DNA of 64,000 nt from Sterolibacterium sp. (GTDB lineage: Bacteria > Pseudomonadota > Gammaproteobacteria > Burkholderiales > Rhodocyclaceae). The notes beneath the pieces were generated by a model. The model was not told where the DNA came from. It saw only the letters and a program-made list of their open reading frames with translations, and did no database searches. A program made the translations under genes and the position numbers. Position 1 is the stretch's first letter, and every line of letters begins with the position of its first letter. Below are positions 47,534 to 58,462 of this stretch, piece by piece. Location: the NCBI GenBank assembly GCA_019105045.1, contig JAHRWT010000105.1, positions 1 through 64,000 on the forward strand, written 5' to 3'.

Positions 47534-48254
47534 GACGATACAGATGGGGACTGATACGGGCCATTTCGGCTTCGATCCAGGCTTCGGCCTGGGCATTGAC
47601 CTCACTCACGCGCCGGCCCGTCGTCGGAATCGCCGGGCCGATGCTGACCGTGACCGTACCCGGTGTCTTGAAAAAAGCATTGCGCCCCCAGTATTCACCA
47701 GAATTCAGCGCCACCGGCAATACGCTTGCTCCGCTCTTGACGGCCAGATGGGCGCCGCCACTCTTGAAGGGGCGATGCTCGCCAGGTTCGGTGCGCGTGC
47801 CTTCCGGAAAGATCACGATCGGGTAGCCCTGGCTCAGACGCAGCTTGCCCTGGCGCACCAGATCACGCAGCGCGTGTTTGCCCGCCTGGCGGTCGATGGC
47901 GATCATCGGAATCACCGCCAGCGCCCAGCCGAAGAAAGGGACCTGCCAACGCAATTCCTTTTTCCAGACAAACAGAGCGAGTGGAAAAACCTGTTGCAGC
48001 ACCACGGTTTCCCAGGCGGACTGATGCTTGGCCAGGATCACCATCGGCTCATCGGGCATGTGCTCACGCCCCAGCACCCGGTAATCGATGCCCAGCATGT
48101 GCTTGATCAGCCAGATGGTGAAATACACCCAGGGCACGGCGCTGTAACGGCGCAGCCGGTGCGGCAGGGGAAAGCAGAGGATCATCAGCAGGGCGTAGGG
48201 CGGCGTCACCACCAGCATCACCAGCAGAAAGACGATGGAGCGCAGATAGTTCAT
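47478..48254 (-). CDS. plsC: 1-acyl-sn-glycerol-3-phosphate acyltransferase
   Basis: PlsC makes phosphatidic acid from lysophosphatidate at the inner membrane. The 258-residue product has an N-terminal hydrophobic helix (about 5-30), the acyltransferase HX4E motif (KHQSAWE, H77-E82), the conserved FPEGTR near 149 and a Gly/Pro-containing block IVIFPEGTRTEPGE. I prefer the ATG at 48254; a TTG at 48263 overlaps the gmhB stop. It is tightly linked to gmhB, an order conserved in betaproteobacteria. Confidence 0.93.
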   Translation of the reverse strand: MNYLRSIVFLLVMLVVTPPYALLMILCFPLPHRLRRYSAVPWVYFTIWLIKHMLGIDYRVLGREHMPDEPMVILAKHQSAWETVVLQQVFPLALFVWKKELRWQVPFFGWALAVIPMIAIDRQAGKHALRDLVRQGKLRLSQGYPIVIFPEGTRTEPGEHRPFKSGGAHLAVKSGASVLPVALNSGEYWGRNAFFKTPGTVTVSIGPAIPTTGRRVSEVNAQAEAWIEAEMARISPHLYRHEAEQVTSATESAARSVA

Positions 48255-48259
48255 GTCAC

Positions 48260-48793
48260 TCAAGCCGTGAGCCGGGCAACGACAGCGGCCAGATCGGGAT
48301 GGATCGGCGTACCTGCCGGCAAAGCCGGGTCATTGGCGGTCTGCTTGCCCTTGCCGGTCAGCACCAGTATCGGCTGCGCACCAACGGCCACGGCGGCCTG
48401 CAGATCGCGCAAGGAATCGCCCACGACAGGAACACCGGTCAGCTCGGTGCTGTAGCGGCTGGCAATTTCCTCCAGCATACCGGGCTTGGGTTTGCGGCAA
48501 TCGCACTGATCCCCGTTGGTATGGGGACAGAAGAACACAGCATCGATGCGGCCGCCTTCCTGGGCAACGGCTTTCACCATCTTGTCATGGATGCTGTTCA
48601 GCGTATCCATGTCGAACAATCCCCGGCCGATGCCGGATTGATTGGTCGCCACGATCACCCGATAGCCCCATTGCGTCAGGGTGGCAATGGCCGCCAGGCT
48701 GCCGGGAATCGGCCGCCATTCATCAGGAGACTTGATGAACTGATCGGAGTCATGATTGATGACGCCATCGCGATCGAGAATGATAAGCTTCAT
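48260..48793 (-). CDS. gmhB: D-glycero-beta-D-manno-heptose-1,7-bisphosphate 7-phosphatase
   Basis: GmhB dephosphorylates heptose bisphosphate in the ADP-heptose pathway for LPS core. The 177-residue HAD enzyme has motif I DRDGVIN (D7, D9), motif II in ATNQSGIGRG, the structural zinc site CPH...DQCDCRKPKPG and motif IV VGDSLRDL. It lies between glyS and plsC, 18 bases after the glyS stop. Confidence 0.95.
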   Translation of the reverse strand: MKLIILDRDGVINHDSDQFIKSPDEWRPIPGSLAAIATLTQWGYRVIVATNQSGIGRGLFDMDTLNSIHDKMVKAVAQEGGRIDAVFFCPHTNGDQCDCRKPKPGMLEEIASRYSTELTGVPVVGDSLRDLQAAVAVGAQPILVLTGKGKQTANDPALPAGTPIHPDLAAVVARLTA

Positions 48794-48811
48794 TGCTTTT
48801 TTTCTGCGGCC

Positions 48812-50866
48812 TCACAGCCGGGAAATATCGGCCACCTGGTTCATCAGCCCAGCCAGTTGCTTGAGCAGGGCCAGACGATTCTGGCGAATCAGGGTTTCTT
48901 CGGCCATGACCATGACATCCTCAAAAAACCGATCGACAGCGGCTCGCAGACCGGCCAGCTGGGTCAGCGCCTCGGTGTAGTCCTCGGCCGCCACCAGCGA
49001 ACGGATGTGCGGCGTGATGGCGACAACCTGCTCGAACAGAGCTTTTTCCGCCGGCGCCTGCAGCAAGGCGACATCGGCCTCGTCGGGCAGGCTCTCCAGT
49101 GCAGATTTCTTCAGGATATTGACAATGCGCTTGTTGGCCACAGCCAGTGCCTCGGCTTCCGGCAAGGCGCTGAAAACACGCACGGCTTCCAGCTTGGCTG
49201 TGACCAGATCGATGCGTGTCGGTTTCAGGGCAAGCACGGCATCGACCGCATTCACCGCATGGCCGGCATCGCGCAGCAAGCCACGCAGGCGTTCCAGCAT
49301 GAATTCGAAAAGTTGCCCGGCGGCCGCCGCATCGCCCCGATTGAGCTGCATGGCCGTGCCGATCAGCTCATCCAGCGGCAAGGGCAGCGGCGTTTCCAGC
49401 AGGATGCGCAGCACCCCCAGGGCGGCACGGCGCAGACCGAACGGATCCTTGTCGCCGGTTGGAATCTGGCCGATGCTGAATAGACCGGCCAGCGCATCGA
49501 GCTTGTCGGCCAGCGCCACGGCGCAGGCCACATTGCCCTGCGGCAGCGCATCACCGGCATAACGCGGCCGGTAATGGGCTTCGATCGCGTCCGCCACCGC
49601 CTGGGCTTCGCCATCGTGCAGCGCATAGTAACGCCCCATGGTGCCTTGCAGCTCGGGGAATTCACCCACCATGAGGCTGGTCAGATCAGCCTTGCAAAGC
49701 AGGGCCGCGCGCTCGGCCTGGGCCACATCGCTGCGTAGCAGAGTCGCCACCTGACGGGCGATGGCCACCAGGCGTTCGACACGCTGCTGCTGCGTACCCA
49801 GCTTGTTGTGATAGATCACCCGCCCCAGTTCGGCCGCACGCTGCTGCAGAGGCAGGCGGCGATCCGTCTCGAAAAAGAACTTGGCATCTGCCAGCCGTGG
49901 CCGCACCACGCGGGCATTGCCTTCGATGATGTGGGTCGGATCGACCACCGCCATGTTGGAGACGACCAGAAAACGATTGCTCAGCTTGCCCTGCTCGAAC
50001 AGCGGGAAATATTTCTGGTTGGCCTTCATGGTCAGGATCAGACATTCCTGTGGCACTGCCAGATATTCGGCCTCGAAACTGGCGGCATAGACGGCCGGAT
50101 ACTCGACCAGCGCAGTCACTTCATCGAGCAAGGCGGCATCTTCCAGACACTGCAGCCCGCCCGCCGCCTGCTGCAATTGCGTGCGTATCATCTCGCGCCG
50201 CTCGGCGAAATCGGCAATCACCTTGCCGGTATCGCGCAGCGTATCGACATAGTCGGCAGCGTTCGCAATGACGATCTCGCCCGCGCTCATGAACCGATGA
50301 CCCCGCGTGACATTGCCGGCAGTCAGCCCGAGCACGTTGCCCGGCACGACGCGTGAGCCATGCAGCATCAACAGACGATGCACCGGCCGCACGAACTGCG
50401 CCTCGCCCGCGCCCCAGCGCATCAGCTTGGCCACCGGCAGCTTCTTCAATGCCGCCTCGACCATGGTTGCCAGATGCAGATCGAGCGCCTCGCCCGCCTT
50501 GTGCTGGCGGGCCACGAAATATTCTGCCTTGCCATCATGCGTGCGTTCCAGCTGCTCGAAGCTCACCCCGGCCGAGCGCATGAACCCCTGCAGGGCCTTG
50601 CTGGGCTGGCCGTTGTCCTCCAGACCACTGACCACCGCCGGCCCCTTGCGTTCGATCACGCGATCCGGCTGGGCGGCCTGCACCTGCTCGAACTGCACGG
50701 CCAGACGACGGGGTGTGGCCAGCCAGCGGCCGGCTTCCTGCGCCTCAATGAAGCCCGCCGCCAGCAACTGGGCATGCAGCTGTTCATGAAATGCCTGGGC
50801 CAGACGGGCAAGCGATTTTGGCGGCAATTCTTCGGTCAGCAACTCGACCAGCAACATGTCTTTCAT
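48812..50866 (-). CDS. glyS: Glycine-tRNA ligase beta subunit
   Basis: The 684-residue beta subunit of the tetrameric bacterial glycyl-tRNA synthetase. It starts [19 protein letters not shown], has the B3/B4-like and HD-like regions in the middle ([29 protein letters not shown]) and the anticodon-binding C-terminal domain. The ATG at 50866 overlaps the glyQ stop (ATGA), ensuring balanced synthesis of the two subunits. Confidence 0.97.
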   Translation of the reverse strand: MKDMLLVELLTEELPPKSLARLAQAFHEQLHAQLLAAGFIEAQEAGRWLATPRRLAVQFEQVQAAQPDRVIERKGPAVVSGLEDNGQPSKALQGFMRSAGVSFEQLERTHDGKAEYFVARQHKAGEALDLHLATMVEAALKKLPVAKLMRWGAGEAQFVRPVHRLLMLHGSRVVPGNVLGLTAGNVTRGHRFMSAGEIVIANAADYVDTLRDTGKVIADFAERREMIRTQLQQAAGGLQCLEDAALLDEVTALVEYPAVYAASFEAEYLAVPQECLILTMKANQKYFPLFEQGKLSNRFLVVSNMAVVDPTHIIEGNARVVRPRLADAKFFFETDRRLPLQQRAAELGRVIYHNKLGTQQQRVERLVAIARQVATLLRSDVAQAERAALLCKADLTSLMVGEFPELQGTMGRYYALHDGEAQAVADAIEAHYRPRYAGDALPQGNVACAVALADKLDALAGLFSIGQIPTGDKDPFGLRRAALGVLRILLETPLPLPLDELIGTAMQLNRGDAAAAGQLFEFMLERLRGLLRDAGHAVNAVDAVLALKPTRIDLVTAKLEAVRVFSALPEAEALAVANKRIVNILKKSALESLPDEADVALLQAPAEKALFEQVVAITPHIRSLVAAEDYTEALTQLAGLRAAVDRFFEDVMVMAEETLIRQNRLALLKQLAGLMNQVADISRL

Positions 50867-51792
50867 GCCGACACCTCCACCGCCGCAGATTGCCCATCCC
50901 TGCACATCGGAAAGCCCAGCCGCTCGCGTGAATCGTAGTAAGCCTGGGCCACTTCCCGCGCCAGCGCACGCACGCGGCCGATGTAGGCGGCACGCTCAGT
51001 CACCGAAATGGCGCCCCGCGCATCCAGCAGATTGAAGGTGTGCGAACATTTCATCACCATTTCGAAGCCCGGCAACGGCAAGCCCAGCTGCATCAGGCGC
51101 TGGGCTTCCGACTCGAACTTGCCGAACTGGGCAAACAGCCAGTCGACATCGGCATGTTCGAAGTTGTATTTCGACTGCTCCACTTCATTCTGGTGATAGA
51201 CATCGCCATAGGTCACGCCGGGCGTCCATACCAGATCGAAAACGTTTTCCACGCCCTGCAGGTACATTGCCAGCCGCTCGATGCCATAGGTGATCTCACC
51301 CAGCACCGGACGGCAGACCAGGGAACCGACTTCCTGAAAATAGGTGAATTGCGTGACTTCCATGCCATTCAGCCAGACTTCCCAGCCCAGCCCCCAAGCA
51401 CCCAGGGTGGGTGATTCCCAGTCATCCTCGACGAAACGGATGTCATGTTCTGCCGTATTGATGCCCAGCGCCTTCAGGGAATCCAGGTAGAGCTCCTGAA
51501 TATTGGCCGGTGAGGGTTTCAGCACCACCTGATATTGATAATAGTGTTGCAGGCGATTGGGATTCTCGCCATAGCGCCCGTCCTTGGGCCGCCGTGAAGG
51601 CTGGACATAGGCCGCTTTCCAGGGCTCCGGCCCCAGCGCGCGCAGGAACGTCGCCGTATGGAAGGTCCCGGCGCCAACCTCGATGTCGTAAGGCTGCAGC
51701 AACACGCAGCCATGCTCACCCCAGAATGTCTGCAAACGCAGGATGATTTCCTGAAAACTGGGGGCATCATCTTTACTGCTCATGCGGCTCAT
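50863..51792 (-). CDS. glyQ: Glycine-tRNA ligase alpha subunit
   Basis: The 309-residue alpha subunit carries the class II catalytic core. It shows [46 protein letters not shown] (motif 2 region) and [15 protein letters not shown] (motif 3). The ATG at 51792 has GGGAAG 6 bases upstream; TTG at 51795 and ATG at 51783 are alternatives. It is the first gene of glyQ-glyS-gmhB-plsC. Confidence 0.97.
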   Translation of the reverse strand: MSRMSSKDDAPSFQEIILRLQTFWGEHGCVLLQPYDIEVGAGTFHTATFLRALGPEPWKAAYVQPSRRPKDGRYGENPNRLQHYYQYQVVLKPSPANIQELYLDSLKALGINTAEHDIRFVEDDWESPTLGAWGLGWEVWLNGMEVTQFTYFQEVGSLVCRPVLGEITYGIERLAMYLQGVENVFDLVWTPGVTYGDVYHQNEVEQSKYNFEHADVDWLFAQFGKFESEAQRLMQLGLPLPGFEMVMKCSHTFNLLDARGAISVTERAAYIGRVRALAREVAQAYYDSRERLGFPMCRDGQSAAVEVSA

Positions 51793-51826
51793 CAAGGCTT
51801 CCCATAGTCAAAATCGTGAAACGGAG

Positions 51827-51856
51827 ATTCTAGCGGGAATCAGAGAACACGTGCCA
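51827..51856 (-). promoter_or_regulatory. Candidate promoter of the glyQS operon
   Basis: On the minus strand TGGCAC (51856-51851), 18 bases and TAGAAT (51832-51827) would start transcription about 28 bases before glyQ. Confidence 0.4.
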
Positions 51857-52049
51857 GCAACGAGCAGCGCATGGGCCGTGACCACCCAGAAGTTTGACCA
51901 GCATGGCTGAAATGCGTTATTTTTCCGCCTTTTCCCAAGACTTTCATCGGGGCCGGCGCATTCTGCCGCACTCTGCCGCATTGTTGCTGTTGCCAAACAG
52001 CAGCAGAACGGTTGCAGATACTCGATGCACAGCCCGATACCCTACCCGT

Positions 52050-52343
52050 ATGGCCAAATCCCCACCCGCCTCTGCCTCATCTTCCGCCCAGGCAGCTGCC
52101 GACACGCCACCCACCTCTTTCGAAGCGGCGCTGGAAGAGCTTGAAGGCATCGTCCAGACCATGGAAAGCGGACAGCTGCCCCTGGAAAAATCCCTGGCTG
52201 CCTACGAGCGCGGCATCACCTTGCTCAAGTACTGCCAGACCACGCTGGATGGGGCTGAACGCAAGCTGCAGGCGCTGGAAAATGGTGTCCTGCGCCAGCT
52301 TGCCGATTCACATGATGCAACCTCCCGTGCAGACCCGCTCTGA
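52050..52343 (+). CDS. xseB: Exodeoxyribonuclease VII small subunit
   Basis: XseB is the small helical subunit of exonuclease VII. The 97-residue product has a low-complexity Ser/Ala-rich N-terminal 25 residues and then the family core SFEAALEELEGIVQTMESGQLPLEKSLAAYERG. The ATG at 52050 was chosen as the first plausible start. xseB-ispA-dxs is a conserved order. The large subunit xseA is not in the window. Confidence 0.93.
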   Translation: MAKSPPASASSSAQAAADTPPTSFEAALEELEGIVQTMESGQLPLEKSLAAYERGITLLKYCQTTLDGAERKLQALENGVLRQLADSHDATSRADPL

Positions 52344-52351
52344 GGCCACAT

Positions 52352-52372
52352 CAAGCACCAAGCACCAAGCGC
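52352..52372 (+). repeat. 7-base tandem repeat after xseB
   Basis: CAAGCAC occurs three times in tandem (the last as CAAGCGC) immediately downstream of the xseB stop. Confidence 0.6.
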
Positions 52373-52426
52373 ATCTCAGCAAACACCCATGCTGCCGTGC
52401 AACACCGACTGTCCAGCCTCAGCCTC

Positions 52427-52466
52427 TGAATTTCTGAATTTCTGAACATCTGCATCCCTGAACTCC
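52427..52466 (+). repeat. Degenerate 8-base tandem repeat upstream of ispA
   Basis: Five consecutive 8-base units fit TGAAYTYC: TGAATTTC twice, then TGAACATC, TGCATCCC and TGAACTCC. The array lies in the 187-base xseB-ispA spacer, 64 bases before ispA. It explains the local change in composition; no gene is present. Confidence 0.65.
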
Positions 52467-52530
52467 CGCACGCTGCGGACGCGCCCTGATTCACCCCGGC
52501 CCAACACAACCGAACTCGACCTGGCTTGAT

Positions 52531-53427
52531 ATGGATTTTTCCACCTGGATGGCTGCCATGCAGCAACGCAGCGAAGAGACGCTCGAGCGCCTGCTGCCGG
52601 CGGCTGACATTGCGCCGCAACGCCTGCATCAAGCCATGCGCTACGTTGCGCTGGGGGGCGGCAAGCGCATCCGCCCCCTGCTCTGCCATGCAGCAGGCGC
52701 ACTGTGCCAGGCCGATCCGGCCGCGCTCGATCGCAGTGCGGCTGCGCTGGAGCTGATCCACGTGTACTCCTTGGTGCATGACGATCTGCCCTGCATGGAT
52801 GATGACGTCCTGCGCCGTGGCAAGCCCACTTGCCATGTCGAATTCGACGAAGCAACCGCCTTGCTGGTTGGCGACGCCCTGCAGTCCCTGGCCTTCCAGG
52901 TACTGGCCGAACAGCCGCCCAACGCTGACACACCGGCCGCCGCCCGCCAGCTTGAAATGCTGCACCTGCTGGCCCAGGCTGCCGGCTCGCGCGGCATGGC
53001 CGGCGGCCAGGCCATCGATCTGGCAGCGGTCGACCAGCAACTCAGTCTGGCCGAACTCGAATTCATGCATATCCACAAGACCGGCGCCCTGATCCGTGCT
53101 GCGGTGCTGCTCGGCGCGGCCTGTGGCCAGCCGCTGGCCAGCGCTGACCAGCAACGACTGGATCACTACGCCAAACGCGTCGGCCTGCTGTTCCAGATCG
53201 TTGATGACATTCTCGACAGCGAAGCCGATACCGCCACGCTCGGCAAGACCGCCGGCAAGGACGCCGCCAACAACAAGCCGACCTATGTCAGCCTGCTGGG
53301 CCTGTCTCAAGCCAGGGAGAAGGCCGCCGAATTGCGTGCCGAAGCCCACACCACCTTGAGCCATTTCGGCGATCGGGCACGCCGCCTGAATGAACTGACG
53401 GATTACATCTGCAACCGTCATTTCTGA
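52531..53427 (+). CDS. ispA: (2E,6E)-farnesyl diphosphate synthase
   Basis: IspA makes farnesyl diphosphate from isopentenyl and dimethylallyl diphosphates. The 298-residue all-helical enzyme has the first Asp-rich motif DDLPCMDDD near 89, GGGKRIRP near 43, the KTGALI segment and the second Asp-rich motif DDILD near 226. The two residues between the Asp pairs of the first motif fit short-chain (C15) synthases of bacterial type. It lies just upstream of dxs. Confidence 0.96.
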   Translation: MDFSTWMAAMQQRSEETLERLLPAADIAPQRLHQAMRYVALGGGKRIRPLLCHAAGALCQADPAALDRSAAALELIHVYSLVHDDLPCMDDDVLRRGKPTCHVEFDEATALLVGDALQSLAFQVLAEQPPNADTPAAARQLEMLHLLAQAAGSRGMAGGQAIDLAAVDQQLSLAELEFMHIHKTGALIRAAVLLGAACGQPLASADQQRLDHYAKRVGLLFQIVDDILDSEADTATLGKTAGKDAANNKPTYVSLLGLSQAREKAAELRAEAHTTLSHFGDRARRLNELTDYICNRHF

Positions 53428-53489
53428 ATGACGATTGCCTGTCCCCCATTACCATGACTTCTTGTCCGCAGGATTCTTGCAACACCATC

Positions 53490-55385
53490 ATGTCCAGCAC
53501 CCCGCTTCTCGACACCATTGCCAGCCCCGCCGACCTGCGCCAGCTTGCGCCCGCCGAGCTGCCCCGACTCGCCCAGGAACTGCGCGACTTCCTGATCGAA
53601 TCGGTCGCCCAGACCGGCGGCCACCTGTCATCCAACCTGGGTACGGTGGAACTCACGCTGGCGCTGCACTACGTCTACAACACGCCGGAAGACCGCCTGG
53701 TCTGGGATGTCGGCCATCAGACCTACACCCACAAGATCATCACCGGCCGCCGCGCAGGCATGGCCCGCCTGCGCATGCAGGATGGCGTGTCCGGCTTTCC
53801 CCGCCGTTGCGAAAGTCCCTATGACACCTTTGGCGTCGGTCATTCCTCGACGTCGATTTCCGCCGCGCTGGGCATGGCCGTGGCCGCCCGCAACAAGCAG
53901 GAATCGCGCAATGTGGTGGCCATCATCGGTGATGGCGCAATGTCGGCCGGCCAGGCATTCGAAGCGCTCAACAACGCCGGCGTGATCGACGCCAACCTGC
54001 TGGTCATCCTCAACGACAACGACATGTCGATCTCACCGCCGGTCGGTGCGCTGAACAAATATCTGGCCCGCCTGCTCTCCGGCCAGACCTTCAACGCCGC
54101 CCGTCGCGCGGGTGAAAAAGTGCTCTCGCTGGTGCCTTCGGTGCTGGAACTGGCACGCCGCGCCGAAGAACATGTCAAGGGCATGGTGGTGCCCGGCACG
54201 ATGTTCGAGGAACTGGGCTTCAACTACATCGGCCCCATCGACGGCCATGATCTCGATTCGCTGATTCCCACCCTGCAGAATCTACGCGAGCTGGACGGCC
54301 CGCAATTTCTCCACATCGTCACCCGCAAGGGCCAGGGCTACAAGCTGGCCGAAGCCGATCCCGTGCTCTATCACGGCGTGGCCAAGTTCGACTGCACTGG
54401 CGGCATCCAGCCAGCCAGCGGCAGCAAGCCCAGCTATACCAAGATCTTCGGCGACTGGCTGTGCGACATGGCCGCGCAGGACGAACGCCTGATCGGCATC
54501 ACGCCCGCCATGTGTGAAGGCTCGGGTCTGAGCCGCTTTGCCTGTGAATATCCCCAGCGCTATCACGATGTCGGCATCGCCGAACAGCACGCGCTGACCT
54601 TTGCCGCCGGTCTGGCCTGCGAAGGCATGAAACCCGTGGTGGCGATCTATTCGACTTTTCTGCAACGCGCCTACGACCAGCTGATTCATGATGTCGCCCT
54701 GCAGGAACTGCCGGTCGTGCTGGCCATCGACCGGGGCGGGCTGGTCGGCGCGGATGGCGCCACGCACAATGGCGCTTTCGATCTGTCCTTCCTCACCTGC
54801 ATACCCAACATGCTGGTGATGACCCCCAGTGATGAGCAGGAATGCCGCGACATGCTGACCACGGCTTATCAGCATGACGGTCCCAGTGCCGTGCGTTATC
54901 CGCGCGGCAGTGGCCCCGGCGTTGCCGTTGATGACAAGCTGACGGCCCTGCCCATCGGCAAAGGCGAAATCCACCGCCACAGCAAGCAGCCCGAAACAGC
55001 TCCCCGCGTTGCCCTGCTGGCTTTCGGCAGCATGCTGGCGCCGGCCCTGGCAGCGGCGGAACAACTGGATGCGACAGTCGCCAACATGCGCTTCGTCAAA
55101 CCACTGGATACCGACCTGCTGCACAGCCTGGCAGCCAATCACACGCTGCTGGTCAGCATCGAAGAAAACAGCATCATCGGTGGCGCCGGCAGTGAAATCG
55201 CCCGCCATCTGGCACAGGCAGGCATCAGCACGCCCCTGCTGCGGCTGGGTCTGCCGGACCGTTTCATTGATCATGGCGACTGCACCGCACTGCTCGGCCA
55301 GCTGGGCCTCGACGCCCAGGGTATCAGCAACAGTATCCAGACCTGGCTGGCCGCAGCGGGTTGCCACACACAAAACCCAGTTTAG
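53490..55385 (+). CDS. dxs: 1-deoxy-D-xylulose-5-phosphate synthase
   Basis: DXS joins pyruvate and glyceraldehyde 3-phosphate with thiamine diphosphate, the first step of the MEP isoprenoid pathway. The 631-residue product has [14 protein letters not shown] near 73, the TPP-binding [18 protein letters not shown] near 150, [12 protein letters not shown] and the catalytic Glu in [15 protein letters not shown] near 370. The ATG at 53490 ([10 protein letters not shown]) matches homologues; an ATG at 53454 would add 12 residues. It follows ispA, linking early and late isoprenoid steps. Confidence 0.96.
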   Translation: MSSTPLLDTIASPADLRQLAPAELPRLAQELRDFLIESVAQTGGHLSSNLGTVELTLALHYVYNTPEDRLVWDVGHQTYTHKIITGRRAGMARLRMQDGVSGFPRRCESPYDTFGVGHSSTSISAALGMAVAARNKQESRNVVAIIGDGAMSAGQAFEALNNAGVIDANLLVILNDNDMSISPPVGALNKYLARLLSGQTFNAARRAGEKVLSLVPSVLELARRAEEHVKGMVVPGTMFEELGFNYIGPIDGHDLDSLIPTLQNLRELDGPQFLHIVTRKGQGYKLAEADPVLYHGVAKFDCTGGIQPASGSKPSYTKIFGDWLCDMAAQDERLIGITPAMCEGSGLSRFACEYPQRYHDVGIAEQHALTFAAGLACEGMKPVVAIYSTFLQRAYDQLIHDVALQELPVVLAIDRGGLVGADGATHNGAFDLSFLTCIPNMLVMTPSDEQECRDMLTTAYQHDGPSAVRYPRGSGPGVAVDDKLTALPIGKGEIHRHSKQPETAPRVALLAFGSMLAPALAAAEQLDATVANMRFVKPLDTDLLHSLAANHTLLVSIEENSIIGGAGSEIARHLAQAGISTPLLRLGLPDRFIDHGDCTALLGQLGLDAQGISNSIQTWLAAAGCHTQNPV

Positions 55386-55402
55386 GTGCCGACAGATAAT
55401 AG

Positions 55403-55431
55403 TTGAGCAATTTTGTCGGATTTGATAAACT
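55403..55431 (+). promoter_or_regulatory. Promoter of folE2
   Basis: TTGAGC (55403-55408), exactly 17 bases and TAAACT (55426-55431) form a sigma-70 promoter. The bases TGA directly before the -10 also give an extended -10. Transcription would start near 55438, 44 bases before the ATG. Confidence 0.6.
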
Positions 55432-55481
55432 GCTCCTGATTTGCACGGGAAACACTTTTCCTGCTTCCAGGAGCACGCCAC

Positions 55482-56297
55482 ATGAACAACAGAGATCTCA
55501 ATATCATGGCTATTGCAGACGTCCAGGGTAGTACCGATACCCGCGCCATTCCGATCAACAAGGTCGGCATCAAGAGCATCCGTCACCCGGTCAAGGTGCT
55601 CGACAAGAATCACGGTGTGCGGCACACCATCGCCGAATTCAACATGTATGTCGGTCTGCCGCATAATTTCAAGGGCACCCACATGTCACGCTTCGTTGAG
55701 TTGCTCAACAGCAACGAACGCGAGTTTTCCGTCGAAAATTTCGAAACCATGTTGCGCAGCATGGTCTCCCGTCTGGAAGCCCAGACGGGCCATGTCGAAA
55801 TGCATTTCCCTTATTTTGTTGACAAGGCCGCGCCGATTTCCGGCGTGCGCAGCCTGATGGATTACCAGGTCACCTTGATCGGCGCCATCCAACCCGATGG
55901 CAGCTATGTTCAATCGACGCGTGTCGTCGTCCCGGTCACCAGCCTGTGCCCCTGTTCGAAGAAAATTTCCGAACGTGGCGCCCACAATCAACGTTCTCAC
56001 GTCACCATCACGGTCACCACCAATGAACTGGTCTGGATCGAGGAAATCATCCAGATGGCCGAAAGCCAGGCATCCTGCGAGCTCTTCGGTCTGCTCAAGC
56101 GTCCGGACGAAAAATACGTCACCGAACGCGCTTACGACAACCCGAAATTCGTCGAAGACATGGTGCGCGATGTCGCCGGTGTCCTGAATGCTGACCCACG
56201 CATCGATGTCTATGTGGTGGAATCGGAAAACTTCGAATCCATCCACAACCATTCGGCCTATGCCCTGATCGAAAAGGACAAAAGAACCCAGGCCTGA
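55482..56297 (+). CDS. folE2: GTP cyclohydrolase IB (FolE2)
   Basis: FolE2 converts GTP to 7,8-dihydroneopterin triphosphate for folate and other pterins; it uses other metals when zinc is short. The 271-residue product has the T-fold with the catalytic Cys segment [33 protein letters not shown] near 65 and a conserved C-terminal [15 protein letters not shown]. An AGGAG Shine-Dalgarno sits 9-13 bases before the ATG at 55482; a second ATG at 55506 is less likely. A strong terminator follows. Confidence 0.96.
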   Translation: MNNRDLNIMAIADVQGSTDTRAIPINKVGIKSIRHPVKVLDKNHGVRHTIAEFNMYVGLPHNFKGTHMSRFVELLNSNEREFSVENFETMLRSMVSRLEAQTGHVEMHFPYFVDKAAPISGVRSLMDYQVTLIGAIQPDGSYVQSTRVVVPVTSLCPCSKKISERGAHNQRSHVTITVTTNELVWIEEIIQMAESQASCELFGLLKRPDEKYVTERAYDNPKFVEDMVRDVAGVLNADPRIDVYVVESENFESIHNHSAYALIEKDKRTQA

Positions 56298-56352
56298 TCC
56301 ACACTCGCAGACAGGCCAACTCCCTGTCTGCCCTTTCTCATGTTGTCATCAG

Positions 56353-56391
56353 CCAATAAAAAACGGAGCGCAAGGCTCCGTTTTTTATTGG
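56353..56391. terminator. Bidirectional intrinsic terminator, folE2 / rpsP operon
   Basis: A perfect 17-base-pair stem (56353-56369 with 56375-56391) closes a 5-base loop. Its A-run and T-run flank the GC-rich CGGAGC/GCTCCG core, so it works for convergent transcripts from folE2 and rplS. Confidence 0.93.
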
Positions 56392-56406
56392 GCAAAACCG
56401 GGAAAA

Positions 56407-56790
56407 TCAGGCTTCGGTCGCCGTCTTCTTGCTGCGGCTGACCAGCTTTTCCTTGATGCGTGCCGACTTGCCGGAGCGCTCACGCAGATAATACAGCTTG
56501 GCGCGGCGCACATCGCCACGACGCTTGACTTCAATGTTGCCGATCAACGGCGAATAGGTCTGGAAAGTCCGCTCGACACCTTCACCGGCAGAAATCTTGC
56601 GCACGATGAAACTTGAATTGAGACCCCGGTTGCGCTTGGCGATGACCACGCCTTCATAGGCCTGAACACGCTCACGCTCGCCTTCCTTGACCTTTACCTG
56701 AACAACGACCGTATCACCCGGTGCAAATTCAGGGATATTCTTGCCAAGGCGCGCAATTTCCTCGGCTTCGAGTTGTGCAATCAGATTCAT
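56407..56790 (-). CDS. rplS: 50S ribosomal protein L19
   Basis: A 127-residue bL19 that lies at the interface of the 30S and 50S subunits. It contains [29 protein letters not shown], the [15 protein letters not shown] loop, [13 protein letters not shown] and [15 protein letters not shown]. It is the last gene of the rpsP-rimM-trmD-rplS operon and is unusually far (183 bases) from trmD. Confidence 0.98.
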   Translation of the reverse strand: MNLIAQLEAEEIARLGKNIPEFAPGDTVVVQVKVKEGERERVQAYEGVVIAKRNRGLNSSFIVRKISAGEGVERTFQTYSPLIGNIEVKRRGDVRRAKLYYLRERSGKSARIKEKLVSRSKKTATEA

Positions 56791-56916
56791 TTGTTACTCC
56801 ATTTCTTCAATCACATGGCCTGAGGCCGTTCGCCCAGAGCAGCGAACCGCAAGCGGCTGACGCTGATGTGCGCTCTATTTTTGGGAACTGCCAACAACAT
56901 TTGCTGCTTACTGCCG

Positions 56917-56934
56917 ACTACTCACTACTCACTG
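56917..56934 (+). repeat. 7-base tandem repeat in the trmD-rplS spacer
   Basis: ACTACTC is repeated twice and then partly (ACTG) between trmD and rplS. The 183-base spacer shows no gene or clear promoter. Confidence 0.5.
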
Positions 56935-56973
56935 CTTGACGACTGCGCGACGACATTGCAGTCCCCCATGCAG

Positions 56974-57819
56974 TTACAACCCGCATTCCTGCTGAAACTC
57001 CGCCAGCAGTCCTGCTTCCTCGCGACTGAGCCGCCGCTGCTCGATGAGCTCCGGCCGTCGCCGCCAGGTCCGCCCCAGTGCCTGCTTCAGACGCCAGCGA
57101 CGAATTTTCTCATGATTGCCGGACAACAGCACATCCGGCACCTGCATTCCTTCATAAACCTCCGGTCGCGTGTAATGCGGACAGTCCAGCAAACCCGTGG
57201 CGAAGGAGTCTTCCTGCGCCGATGCGCTGTCATTCAACGCGCCGGGCAATTGCCGGACAGCAGCATCAATCAATGCCAGTGCGGCAATTTCCCCCCCTGA
57301 CAGGACAAAGTCCCCAAGGGAAACTTCTTCATCAACACAACGTTCAATGACCCGCTCGTCGATACCTTCATAACGCCCGCAAAGCAGAATCGCACCGGGC
57401 CCCTGCGCCAGATCCTGCACATAGGCATGATCCAGCAAGCGCCCCTGGGGCGAAAAATAAATCACCTTCCTCCTGCCTGGCCTGCCCGGCAAGTCGGCTG
57501 CCCAGGCGTGCTGCCTTGCCTGAGCAGCCGCAATCGCTGCCTCCAGCGGCTGCGGCAACATCACCATACCCGGGCCACCACCGTAAGGTCTGTCATCGAC
57601 ACTACGGTAATTGTCAGTGGCATAGTCACGCGGATTCCAGCAATTCAACTGCCACAAACCACGCTCCAGCGCACGACGCGCAATACCTGACTGCGTCAGC
57701 GCCGAAAACATCTCCGGAAACAGCGTAATCACATCGAAATCAAGCCCATGCCCGACTCCGTCGATACCGTTTGCTGGTATCCCGTGCGCTGTCGGCACTG
57801 CGTTGTCCGGGGCGGACAT
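56974..57819 (-). CDS. trmD: tRNA (guanine(37)-N1)-methyltransferase
   Basis: TrmD methylates G37 of tRNAs with a G at position 36, preventing +1 frameshifting. The 281-residue SPOUT enzyme has [19 protein letters not shown], the trefoil-knot [14 protein letters not shown] and [21 protein letters not shown]. The N-terminus carries an extension of about 27 residues before DVITLF, absent from most TrmD; no good start lies closer. The ATG at 57819 is 2 bases after the rimM stop; a TTG at 57828 is in frame too. Confidence 0.96.
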   Translation of the reverse strand: MSAPDNAVPTAHGIPANGIDGVGHGLDFDVITLFPEMFSALTQSGIARRALERGLWQLNCWNPRDYATDNYRSVDDRPYGGGPGMVMLPQPLEAAIAAAQARQHAWAADLPGRPGRRKVIYFSPQGRLLDHAYVQDLAQGPGAILLCGRYEGIDERVIERCVDEEVSLGDFVLSGGEIAALALIDAAVRQLPGALNDSASAQEDSFATGLLDCPHYTRPEVYEGMQVPDVLLSGNHEKIRRWRLKQALGRTWRRRPELIEQRRLSREEAGLLAEFQQECGL

Positions 57820-57821
57820 GC

Positions 57822-58388
57822 TTACCAATCCACACCCCAGGCAACACGAATCATCCGCTGCCCGCGATCCACTTCCTTGACCACCGCCGCCACGAACGGC
57901 AACAACCGCTCCTGACCGCTTTCATTCCTGACACACAAAATTTCATGTGCGCCGCTGCGCATCAGCTCGGCCACTCGGCCCAGCCTTGCGCCTTCCTCAT
58001 TCACCACGTCCAGATCGAGCAGATCGACCCAGTAATATTCATCGCCGGTCGTCTCCGGCAAAACCGCGCGTGGCGCACCAACAAAACAGCCTTCGATTGC
58101 TTCGGCAGCCGTTCTGTCATCAATGCCGGCGAACTTGGCCACATACCCCTTGCCGTGTGGCTTGAGCGCTGACAATTCATGCGGCTGCCACTGCGAGGAT
58201 GAACCCACTGCGTGCGCCGAGCGCACCGAATGCGCTGCTTGCACGGCACGTTCATCTGCACTTTGCGCAAGCCACCATTGTGGCATGTCGCCAAAGGCAT
58301 CGGCCTGTTCGCTGAAGAAATGCACTCGAATCCAGCCGCGCAGGCTATATGCCTCACCTAGCCGACCGAGAACCACCATGTCCGACAT
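57822..58388 (-). CDS. rimM: Ribosome maturation factor RimM
   Basis: RimM assists assembly of the 30S head by binding S19. The 188-residue product has the N-terminal RimM fold ([21 protein letters not shown]) and the PRC-barrel C-terminal half ([27 protein letters not shown]). Between them an Ala/His/Ser-rich stretch (about 46-72) makes it somewhat longer than usual. The ATG at 58388 follows GGTGA. It lies between rpsP and trmD. Confidence 0.95.
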   Translation of the reverse strand: MSDMVVLGRLGEAYSLRGWIRVHFFSEQADAFGDMPQWWLAQSADERAVQAAHSVRSAHAVGSSSQWQPHELSALKPHGKGYVAKFAGIDDRTAAEAIEGCFVGAPRAVLPETTGDEYYWVDLLDLDVVNEEGARLGRVAELMRSGAHEILCVRNESGQERLLPFVAAVVKEVDRGQRMIRVAWGVDW

Positions 58389-58462
58389 GGCTCATTCACC
58401 GCAAAAGCTGAAGACCGTGCGGCGCAACAGACGGACGCCGAAACGTCCAGCCATTTCAGCGC

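Noticed and set aside
55386-55481. Zur box upstream of folE2
   Set aside because: FolE2 is Zur-controlled in some bacteria, but I see no GTTATANTATAAC-like palindrome near the promoter.
54282-55682. 466-residue open frame antisense to dxs and folE2
   Set aside because: It spans two confirmed genes on the other strand and their promoter and shows no domain.
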